Shown here: one piece after another, positions 49,049-56,083 of the stretch
How the letters are laid out: the number at the start of each line of letters is the position of its first letter
Position numbering within the stretch: the stretch's first letter is position 1
Source: Colwellia psychrerythraea
GTDB taxonomy: Bacteria; Pseudomonadota; Gammaproteobacteria; Enterobacterales; Alteromonadaceae
Direction of reading: 5' to 3'
Assembly: GCA_002163005.1 (NCBI GenBank)
Contig: MAAF01000073.1
Coordinates: 1-56,083, forward strand
DNA length: 56,083 nucleotides
Translations under genes and position numbers: made by a program
The notes under the pieces: generated by a model
What the model was told of the DNA's origin: nothing
Database searches by the model: none
The model's input: only the letters and a program-made list of their open reading frames with translations

Positions 49049-52000
49049 ATGAGATATTTCATGACATTTTTTCATTTAAATAAAGCAAGCATAAACCACT
49101 TTTTACAGTATGGTATTCGAAAAACCTATTGTGTTATCGCGTTGTGTTTATTGGCTTTTATTAGCAGTTTTACCCTCCATGCTGCAGAGTTGAAAATGCT
49201 GGCGTTGGTTTCAGACCGTTCTGCAGCTAGCATGGTTACCGGCGCTCATCAGTTTTTAGCCACACAAGCTGATGCGGATAACTTATCACCCACAAGTAGC
49301 ATTACCATACGTAGTGTTAATCAACTGAATCAATTAACTAACAATGAAATTCAGCAGTTAATAAACCAGCATCAAGCATTAATTATTGCCGGCGTATTTG
49401 GTGAATCAGTAGAACGTTTATTGGCATTAAATTACCAACCGCAACAGCCCCGTTTGATGTTAAATACCGACCGACGTTTAATGGTTTTGCATCAAGACTT
49501 ACAAGGCGGCAATGTCGAAAAGTTATCTAAAAAGCAATTACAATCACTGATGGCCTCATTAGATAAGAATAACTATTTAACCGCGTTAGCTCAGAAACAA
49601 GCACAGTGGCCACAGTTTACTTATTGGCTACAAGCGCGTGCTTACTGGCAAAATAGGGGGAAAGAAAACCTTGGTCAGTTATTTACTTGGGTAGAGAAAA
49701 TTACTACGGCAGAGTCAGGTGTTAGCAATAAAAAATTACTAATGCAGGCCGCAAAAATACTGCCCTTACAACCAATCCGATTTTACTGGCAAGAGCAACT
49801 GATTAGTCTTGCTGAGTTAACGAAAAATATAGCTCAAAACCAAGCTATATCTGAAGGCCAACCTAAAGCTAACCTTAAACCCTTAGTGTTCATTGTCGAT
49901 CATGATACTGGCGATCAACCTGGGCAGTGGCAATTGCATCAGCAGCTATGCCAACGCCAGTGGCAATGTGTATCAGTGTTGGCTGGCTGGGGTAAACCCA
50001 GTGAACAAGCAATTGAAGTTATCCGCAGTTTTGAATCATCACAGCCGTTGGCGTTGATAGCATTACAGGACTTTGTTATTGGTGGAGGTGAGGGCAGAGG
50101 AGCGGTAACTCAAAAGTTTGAGGCACTAAATATTCCGGTATTTAAAGGCATCAGAGTGACTGAATTGAGTGCCTTAGCGTATCAACTCTCTCCTACTGGC
50201 TTACCCAGTGATAGTGTGCATTATCGCGTGGCTATGCCTGAACTCCAAGGTGTGTCTCAGCCTCATGTTTTAGCGTTAGCGTCGAATGCAAAACTTGATT
50301 CTGCCACGGGCGCAAGGTTATCAATTAGCCAAGTATTAATGAAAGAAGTTGAGCGCTTGCAAGCAAGAGTGAATGGTTGGTTAGCACTTAAAACGAGTGA
50401 AAACGCGGAGAAAAAAGTGGCTATCGTTTATTACAATCATCCACCAGGAAGACACAATATTGGTGCTGATAATTTAGATGTGCAGCAGTCGTTATGGCAA
50501 ATATTACAGCAATTAAAAGCGCAAGGTTATGATCTTGGTCCAGAGGCTAATTTTCCAAAATCTGCTGAAGCCTTATTAGATTTATTGCAATTGAATGCGG
50601 TCAATTTACCGCAAGACGCGGGTGCACTGAACAAAATGGCGCCATTAATTAATACTATGTCAGTCAGCGAATATCAAGGCTATTTTGATACCTTACCCAG
50701 TATTGTTAAAGCTGAAATGATTGAAGGACCATTAGGGTACCTCCATGCAAGAGTTAAGTTTTACCTGTTTGAACAAGGCCAAGAAGAATTAGCACAACTG
50801 CCTGTTATTGAACGCCGAGCAGTTCTAGAAGCATTACTTGAAAATGTTGATAATACCTCGGTTGATTTACATCATGCGTTAGATGGAATTAGACATAAAG
50901 GACGTGCACGAGCGTTAGATTTATTGGCACAATTGACCAAAGAGTATCGTGACTTAATTGCACTAACACTTGAAAATAATCAGGTTTCAACAGAGCAATG
51001 GCAAGATGCACAGGTATTAAAAACCGCATTAATTGCCATGCAAATTGAAGGTATTCGCGGCTGGGGTAAAGTGCCGGGTAAAACTATGGTATGGAAAAAT
51101 GAAATTTTGTTACCTGGTGTTCAATTTGGCAATATCTTTTTAGGGCCTCAGCCACCGAGAGGCTGGGAGCTGAATGAAGAATTATTGCATGCTAATATGA
51201 CGTTTCCACCGCCGCATCAATATTTAGCGTTTTATTATCATTTACGCGAAGTATTTAAGGCCAATGCGATTGTGCATTTAGGGCGACATTCTACTTATGA
51301 GTTTTTACCTAAACGTGCCGTTGGTTTATCTGCAAGCGATTACCCCTCACTTATTATTGAAAACATTCCTAGTATTTATCCTTACATTGTTGATGGCGTA
51401 GGAGAGGGGATTCAAGCGAAGCGTCGTGGTATTGCGGTTATGTTAGATCATTTAACTCCGCCGTTGGCGACCACTGAATTATACGATGGGCTACTACAAT
51501 TACGTCAGCTTATTGAAAGTGCAGAGGCCGCCTCAAATCAAGATACCAAGAAAAAAGCGATTAAAGCACTACGTCATAAAATAAAAGTCTTGAATTTAAC
51601 CGATGAACTTGTCGCGAGTATGGATGAAGAGTTACAGGTACGTGGTATTGGTTTTGGTGAAGTTGATGATGATTTTTTACTGCACGAAGTGGGGCATTAC
51701 CTTACTAAACTGCAAGAAGATTTTATGCCATTAGGTTTGCATATTTACGGTAAAGACTGGCAGCAAGATGCCATCGATACCATGATGATATCGATTGAAA
51801 AAGGTGAGTTAGACTTAGATGATACTCAGCGTAATGAAATCAAAAAAAATCTGATCAAGTCACCCAAGAGCGAAATGTCGTCTTTTCTAAATGCGTTAAA
51901 TGGTGGTTTTGTCGCACCGGGTAAAGGTAATGATCCGATAAGAACGCCGGATGCGTTGCCAACAGGACGAAATTTTTATGCACTAGATGGTAGTTTGATC

Positions 52001-53674
52001 CCGTCTCAGCTTGGCTTTAGTACGGGACAACAATTAGCAAGTAAAGCGAGACAACAAAACCCAGTTATTGATAAAACGCACAAAGAAGCTGTTATTTTAT
52101 GGGCATCAGATGCGGTGCGTGATGAAGGCGCTATGATTGCCTTTGGTATGGATATGCTTGGCGTAAGACCCGTGTGGAACCGCCGTGGTATCTTAAAATC
52201 GCTACAGCTTATGCCACTTGATAAAACGCGTATTGAGCGCCGTGATATTGTTTTTACCACTTCAGGTTTATTCAGAGATTTATATGCCCAACAACTCGCT
52301 TGGCTTGACCGTTCTGTCTTACTGGCACTTGCGGCAAGTAAAAACGTTATTGAACGTGAACACCCTGCATTAATCAGTGCATTACGCGCTGCATTGCAAC
52401 CCGTTGAGCATATGCTTGAACAGCAAAAGCATAACTTTGATGAAAGCCTAACCAGTAATATGGTGGCGAGTAATTGGTTACGTGAAGCACAAGCTTTATT
52501 GCGCTCAAATGGGAATATAAGCCCTGAATTATTGGGTCGTCAGGCAAGTTACCGCATTTTTGGTACTGCACCTGGCGCTTATGGCGCAGGTATTAACCGG
52601 TTAGCTGAACGCTCAGGTGCTTGGCAAGAACGCAAGCAATTAGGTGACGCGTATATTAAACGTATGAGTCACGCTTATGGTGTGCCGAGTGCCGGTGGTG
52701 AAATGGGCAGCAATGTTCAAGCATTATTTCGTCAACAATTAGCCCATGTTAATAGTACCTATTTAGGTCGAGCTAGTAACCTTTATGGCTTAATCGATAA
52801 TAATGATGCCTATGATTATCTTGGTGGTTTAAATTTAGCCATCGAAACGATTACAGGAGAGCAACCCGATAGCTTTGTTATTTCTCATGCAAACACTAAA
52901 CAATTGTCAATTGATCCGCTGCAAACGGCCTTATTATCAGAGCTACGTGGACGTTTTCTTAATCGACAATGGATTCAACCATTAATGAAACAAGGCTACG
53001 CGGGTGCAAGAACCATGGGTAGTGAGTTCATTGAAAACTTGTGGGGCTGGCAGGCCACTAGCCCAGAAATTATTCGTTCATGGGTATGGCAAGATTTAAA
53101 AGCTATTTATATTGATGATAGCTTAGAGATAGGTTTGGATGAATTTCTACAGCAAAAACATAATGTACATGTACAAAGCAATATTTTAGCGGTAATGCTG
53201 GTTGCCATTGAAAAAGGCTTTTGGCAGGCAGATCAGCAAACTCAATCGCAGCTTGCTGAAAAATTCGCTAAAAATATTGTCGAAAATGGTATTCCAGGTA
53301 GTGGTCACACCCATGCTAATCACCCTATCTATGATTTTATTAAACCACTATTATCTGCAGAATTAAATGCTCAATTAGCTGAAGTGTTGGCCGCGGCAAA
53401 TTATACACCTGTTGGTGATGTCGGCTCTGGTGTGCAACATATTCAAGAAATAAGTACTGAAATTGAGCGACAAGATAATAATGTTTTGAAAGAAAGTGCA
53501 CAGGAAGTTAAATCACCGGAAGCGAATTCTCAAGACGTTGACGCCAAAGAAAATGCTGATGAAAGCTCAATGGAAAAAGACTACTTATTTCTAGGATTAA
53601 TTTTTGTCATCGTACTTTTAATGTTAGCGGGATATCTTCGTTCTCGTCGTCAGTTATCTAAATTGGAGCACTAA
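49049..53674 (+). CDS. cobN: Membrane-anchored, exported CobN-family chelatase
   Basis: CobN is the large subunit of cobaltochelatase, but at 1541 residues this one is longer than usual and carries membrane signals at both ends. An N-terminal signal sequence (hydrophobic 27-43, likely cleavage at LHA-AEL near 45-46) and one C-terminal helix (YLFLGLIFVIVLLMLAGYL) followed by basic RSRRQ place the main body in the periplasm. CobN motifs are clear: VAIVYYNHPPGRHNIGADNL (about 458), GPQPPRGW (about 700), HLGRHSTYEFLPKRAVGLS (about 742), PTGRNFYALDGSLIPS and DMLGVRPVW. The usual HFGTHG reads HLGRHS. No CobS/CobT is nearby; a proton-channel gene and a DUF2149 gene follow within 30 bases each. This matches the exported HmuS subgroup more than classical CobN. 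An ATG at 49061 may be the real start. Confidence 0.9.
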   Translation: MRYFMTFFHLNKASINHFLQYGIRKTYCVIALCLLAFISSFTLHAAELKMLALVSDRSAASMVTGAHQFLATQADADNLSPTSSITIRSVNQLNQLTNNEIQQLINQHQALIIAGVFGESVERLLALNYQPQQPRLMLNTDRRLMVLHQDLQGGNVEKLSKKQLQSLMASLDKNNYLTALAQKQAQWPQFTYWLQARAYWQNRGKENLGQLFTWVEKITTAESGVSNKKLLMQAAKILPLQPIRFYWQEQLISLAELTKNIAQNQAISEGQPKANLKPLVFIVDHDTGDQPGQWQLHQQLCQRQWQCVSVLAGWGKPSEQAIEVIRSFESSQPLALIALQDFVIGGGEGRGAVTQKFEALNIPVFKGIRVTELSALAYQLSPTGLPSDSVHYRVAMPELQGVSQPHVLALASNAKLDSATGARLSISQVLMKEVERLQARVNGWLALKTSENAEKKVAIVYYNHPPGRHNIGADNLDVQQSLWQILQQLKAQGYDLGPEANFPKSAEALLDLLQLNAVNLPQDAGALNKMAPLINTMSVSEYQGYFDTLPSIVKAEMIEGPLGYLHARVKFYLFEQGQEELAQLPVIERRAVLEALLENVDNTSVDLHHALDGIRHKGRARALDLLAQLTKEYRDLIALTLENNQVSTEQWQDAQVLKTALIAMQIEGIRGWGKVPGKTMVWKNEILLPGVQFGNIFLGPQPPRGWELNEELLHANMTFPPPHQYLAFYYHLREVFKANAIVHLGRHSTYEFLPKRAVGLSASDYPSLIIENIPSIYPYIVDGVGEGIQAKRRGIAVMLDHLTPPLATTELYDGLLQLRQLIESAEAASNQDTKKKAIKALRHKIKVLNLTDELVASMDEELQVRGIGFGEVDDDFLLHEVGHYLTKLQEDFMPLGLHIYGKDWQQDAIDTMMISIEKGELDLDDTQRNEIKKNLIKSPKSEMSSFLNALNGGFVAPGKGNDPIRTPDALPTGRNFYALDGSLIPSQLGFSTGQQLASKARQQNPVIDKTHKEAVILWASDAVRDEGAMIAFGMDMLGVRPVWNRRGILKSLQLMPLDKTRIERRDIVFTTSGLFRDLYAQQLAWLDRSVLLALAASKNVIEREHPALISALRAALQPVEHMLEQQKHNFDESLTSNMVASNWLREAQALLRSNGNISPELLGRQASYRIFGTAPGAYGAGINRLAERSGAWQERKQLGDAYIKRMSHAYGVPSAGGEMGSNVQALFRQQLAHVNSTYLGRASNLYGLIDNNDAYDYLGGLNLAIETITGEQPDSFVISHANTKQLSIDPLQTALLSELRGRFLNRQWIQPLMKQGYAGARTMGSEFIENLWGWQATSPEIIRSWVWQDLKAIYIDDSLEIGLDEFLQQKHNVHVQSNILAVMLVAIEKGFWQADQQTQSQLAEKFAKNIVENGIPGSGHTHANHPIYDFIKPLLSAELNAQLAEVLAAANYTPVGDVGSGVQHIQEISTEIERQDNNVLKESAQEVKSPEANSQDVDAKENADESSMEKDYLFLGLIFVIVLLMLAGYLRSRRQLSKLEH

Positions 53675-53675
53675 T

Positions 53676-54182
53676 ATGTTGTATGGATTCTCGTTAGAAT
53701 TAATGCATTTAATGACCTCATGGTTATTACAGCCCGTGGTTTGGGGGCTACTATTTTTTACTGCCTTAGCAATTTATGAATTAGGCATAGCAGCGGGTGA
53801 GCGTTTTTCTGTTATTCCAGCGTTAGTTGCAGCGAAGCAAAGGCGTCAACTGGTTGAGCAAGGGAAAAAGCGCATAGAGCGAGCCGATTTTATTACTCGG
53901 ATTGCGCCAATGTTAGGCTTGATGGGAACATTGATCCCTTTAGGACCAGGATTATCAGCGTTAGGGACGGGAGATATTAGTATACTAACGACCGCAATGA
54001 CAGTGGCCTTTGATACTACTATTATTGGTTTACTTGCGGGTGTTATGGGTTTTGTTTTAGGGCGAATGCGCAGGCGTTGGTACGATAATGCCATGCAGCG
54101 TTTAGATGATGAAGCCGTAGGACTTTTGTCTGTTGCAGAGCACGAACCATGTTGTAAAACCATTTTAGCAAAGAGTGCTTAG
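53676..54182 (+). CDS. MotA/TolQ/ExbB-family proton channel protein
   Basis: A 168-residue inner-membrane protein with three hydrophobic segments (about 15-40, 74-97 and 108-135). The family signature is RIAPMLGLMGTLIPLGPGLSAL and TTAMTVAFDTTIIGLLAGVMGF. Proteins of this family turn proton flow into movement of a partner. The start follows the cobN stop by one base, so the two are translationally linked. A channel dedicated to the CobN next door is the natural inference. The protein is smaller than ExbB or TolQ. No ExbD or TolR gene follows; a DUF2149 gene stands in that place. Confidence 0.88.
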   Translation: MLYGFSLELMHLMTSWLLQPVVWGLLFFTALAIYELGIAAGERFSVIPALVAAKQRRQLVEQGKKRIERADFITRIAPMLGLMGTLIPLGPGLSALGTGDISILTTAMTVAFDTTIIGLLAGVMGFVLGRMRRRWYDNAMQRLDDEAVGLLSVAEHEPCCKTILAKSA

Positions 54183-54202
54183 GCTTATAAAAGGGTGATA
54201 AA

Positions 54203-54571
54203 ATGAGTAACGCATGGCGAAGCAGCCAGTTTGACAGTCAAGAGCAAGAGCCTTTAGGTCCGCTAGCAAACTTAATTGATATTATGCTCGTTTTTTCCTG
54301 CGGCTTGATTGCGGCACTTGTAGCACTAAGCCCAGAATTAGAACAACATTTTCAGGTGAACCAGCAAGAGCCTTTAGTCAATGAAGAGCTTTCAGCAAAT
54401 AATGAGCCTTCAGCAAAAATTCAACCTGTAGACTCAATCGGCAAAGAGCTTACTTCAACGCCAGAAGCGTTGAAAAATAAACTGCAAAGCCAAGAAGGTT
54501 ATCAGTCAATGGGGCAAGTTTATCGCGACCCTGAAACAGGTAAATTAATCCTGATAAGTAATGAAAAGTAA
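54203..54571 (+). CDS. DUF2149-family membrane protein
   Basis: A 122-residue protein with one transmembrane helix near the N-terminus (LANLIDIMLVFSCGLIAALVAL, about 22-43, with a membrane Asp). A polar linker rich in Glu, Asn and Ser and a short C-terminal domain (GYQSMGQVYRDPETGKLILI) follow. This is the layout of DUF2149 and resembles ExbD/TolR: one helix with an acidic residue, then a periplasmic domain. It follows the channel gene by 20 bases. I infer it is the ExbD-like partner of the channel acting on CobN. No biochemical function is established. Confidence 0.8.
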   Translation: MSNAWRSSQFDSQEQEPLGPLANLIDIMLVFSCGLIAALVALSPELEQHFQVNQQEPLVNEELSANNEPSAKIQPVDSIGKELTSTPEALKNKLQSQEGYQSMGQVYRDPETGKLILISNEK

Positions 54572-54625
54572 TAAAGCCGTAGTGTATTTTCAAACCGCTA
54601 TGAATAAATAGAAAGTGAGAAAGTG

Positions 54626-55273
54626 ATGAATGATATTAAAAAAGACGCTGAAATTGAAAAACAGGAAGAATTAACTAAAGCTAAAGAGCAAAAACATATT
54701 GAACGCCAAAAGAAGATCAAAGCGAATGTTGACCAACGTGTTGCGCAAGCCACAGAAGAGCGCGGTGTTTTCGTGGTTATAACCGGTAACGGTAAAGGAA
54801 AAAGTACCTCTGGTTTTGGTACCGTATTACGCGCTATTGGTCATGGCCAAAAAGCAGGTGTGGTGCAATTTATTAAAGGTAGTAAGTGGGAATGTGGCGA
54901 AATGAATATCTTAAAGCAATTCGATGTTCAACATCATGTTATGGGTACGGGCTTTACTTGGGAAACACAAAACACTGAAACTGATACCATTGCAGCAAAA
55001 GCGGCATGGCAAAAAAGTAAAGAAATGCTCAGTGATGAAACCCTTGATATCGTTTTACTTGATGAAATGACCTACATGGTAAAATATGGCTACATTGAGT
55101 TAGATGATATTATCGAAGCCTTGAATAACCGACCTAAAATGCAACATGTTTTAATTACAGGTCGTGCTTGTCATCGTCGACTCATTGAACTGGCTGATAC
55201 CGTTTCAGAAGTACAACCAATAAAACATGCATTTAAAGCGGGCGTAAAAGCGCAAAAAGGACTTGATTGGTAG
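54626..55273 (+). CDS. cobO: Cob(I)alamin adenosyltransferase CobO/BtuR
   Basis: Adds the 5'-deoxyadenosyl group to the cobalt of cobalamin or its precursors. The 215-residue protein has Walker A TGNGKGKST (about 56-64), FIKGSKWECGEMN, the B-like motif DIVLLDEMTYMVKYGY and the C-terminus HAFKAGVKAQKGLDW. The N-terminal 45 residues are a charged helix. GTG at 54623 and ATG at 54626 are both possible starts. It closes the riboswitch operon and would convert imported corrinoid to the coenzyme that also feeds the riboswitch. Confidence 0.95.
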   Translation: MNDIKKDAEIEKQEELTKAKEQKHIERQKKIKANVDQRVAQATEERGVFVVITGNGKGKSTSGFGTVLRAIGHGQKAGVVQFIKGSKWECGEMNILKQFDVQHHVMGTGFTWETQNTETDTIAAKAAWQKSKEMLSDETLDIVLLDEMTYMVKYGYIELDDIIEALNNRPKMQHVLITGRACHRRLIELADTVSEVQPIKHAFKAGVKAQKGLDW

Positions 55274-55344
55274 TCATTATCTATAAATATTGTGCTTAAC
55301 AATTACCAGTTTGTTATTGCCGACTTTTATGTTTAGATGAGCTT

Positions 55345-55389
55345 ATACCCGTTCCAGCTAAATCATGCATCTTCAAGTGGAGCGGGTAT
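55345..55389. repeat. Hairpin repeat after cobO
   Basis: ATACCCGTTCCA pairs with TGGAGCGGGTAT (one G-T pair) around a loop with AAATCATGCATCTTCAAG. It may terminate the cobalamin operon though no U-run follows. It is related to elements at 10189 and 27626. Confidence 0.6.
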
Positions 55390-55502
55390 ATACCCATTAC
55401 CAATCCGCATAACTAACTGCTCATTTTCCTTGTGAAAAAGTAGATCATTTAATTAAGCAAACCGGTATTAATATAATCTTTAATCAAATAGTAGAATGAG
55501 TT

Positions 55503-56083
55503 ATGTCTTTAGAATTGTGGTTATCGTTAGTAGTTATATGTGTGTTAGGGGCTTTATCACCAGGACCTTCATTGGCATTAGTCGTGCGTAATACTATGTT
55601 GGGCGGTCATAAACCGGGTTTAGCCACGGCTATTAGTCATGGCTTTGGCGTTGGCTTGTATGCGGCTATTGCAGTAACCGGCATTGGCCTTGTCATTGTG
55701 CAGTCACCACTGGTTTTTCAAATTATCCAGTACACAGGTGCTGCCTTTTTACTTTATTTAGCGTTTAACGCGCTAAAAAGCAATGGCAGTAATATTGACC
55801 TAGATGTTGTACAAGGTCAAAACGATAAGCGTATAAATGGCTGGCGAGATGGCTTTTTATTGGCCTTTTTAAACCCTAAGTTAGCGATATTCTTTTTAGC
55901 CTTATTCAGCCAATTTGTCGATGTTAATGCCAGCATAAGCCACAAATTAATTATGATTTTTACGGTTGGCGGACTCGATACCCTATGGTATTGCCTCGTG
56001 GTATTTGGTTTATCAAGAGGACCTGTGTTGGCAAAACTGAAAGCTAATAGTCATATTATTGATAAAGTTACCGGCGTGGTTTT
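55503..56083 (+). CDS. LysE/RhtB-family amino-acid exporter, 3'-truncated by window end
   Basis: An open frame from ATG 55503 runs to the last base (193 codons) without a stop. The product starts MSLELWLSLVVICVLGALSP and has the LysE-family signature SPGPSLALVVRNTMLGG at the end of helix 1. AISHGFGVGLYAAIAVTGIG and the NPKLAIFFLALFSQF segment follow. At least five transmembrane helices are visible. Family members export amino acids or derivatives; the substrate cannot be told. A complete protein would be about 200-210 residues, so only a short piece is missing. Confidence 0.88.
   Translation, partial: MSLELWLSLVVICVLGALSPGPSLALVVRNTMLGGHKPGLATAISHGFGVGLYAAIAVTGIGLVIVQSPLVFQIIQYTGAAFLLYLAFNALKSNGSNIDLDVVQGQNDKRINGWRDGFLLAFLNPKLAIFFLALFSQFVDVNASISHKLIMIFTVGGLDTLWYCLVVFGLSRGPVLAKLKANSHIIDKVTGVV

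Overview
The window is a chromosomal segment of an AT-rich marine gammaproteobacterium, most likely Colwellia or a close relative in the Alteromonadales. The evidence is the gammaproteobacterial isc operon with IscR, HscBA and Fdx, a HolD psi subunit, an isolated AceK, the E. coli-like neighbourhood of smp, serB, radA, yjjV, rimI, holD and prfC, low GC, and several families of short palindromic intergenic repeats. The genus is an inference from gene content and style, not from a database match. There is no prophage, transposase, integrase or CRISPR array.

Layout. 1-2643 is the 3' part of metH (B12-dependent methionine synthase), cut by the window edge. 2855-13082 holds hpf with a tiny coupled leader ORF, a secreted DPP-IV-type peptidase, radA, a double PilZ-domain protein, serB, smp and yjjV. 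13374-19323 holds argS, prfC, a small unknown ORF, rimI, holD and tRNA-Trp. 19587-21374 is aceK. 21625-27530 is the queA-tgt-yajC-secD-secF cluster. 27772-33319 holds rhlE, cobA, suhB, trmJ and cysE. 33591-39260 is a complete iscRSUA-hscBA-fdx operon behind a promoter overlapped by IscR-type operators; iscX is not at its usual place.

39261-42975 looks like an accessory insertion behind fdx. A solute-binding-like protein, a stand-alone Aer-type PAS protein and a chemoreceptor are separated by copies of the fdx tail plus the operon terminator. The PAS protein and chemoreceptor look like a two-protein (CetB/CetA-style) energy-taxis receptor.

43308-55273 is a cobalamin region. A minus-strand operon (threonine-phosphate decarboxylase, CbiB, CobC) builds the aminopropanol/nucleotide loop. 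A divergent operon starts with an AdoCbl riboswitch and encodes a BtuM-like B12 transporter, CbiA, a very long CobN with a signal peptide and a C-terminal membrane anchor, a MotA/TolQ/ExbB-type proton channel, a DUF2149 membrane protein and CobO. No CobS/CobT motor subunits are present. The CobN-channel-DUF2149 trio is the most promising candidate for an incompletely described system: a periplasm-facing corrinoid or metal (de)chelatase that may be driven by the proton motive force. With metH at the other end, the window shows both a B12 consumer and B12 uptake/remodelling genes. 55503-56083 is the start of a LysE/RhtB-type exporter cut by the window end.

Dispersed repeats: a MITE-like family with 22-27 bp inverted ends (two full copies, one solo end), a 40-50 bp palindromic repeat (five copies), and hairpins of ATACC...GGTAT type (three copies).
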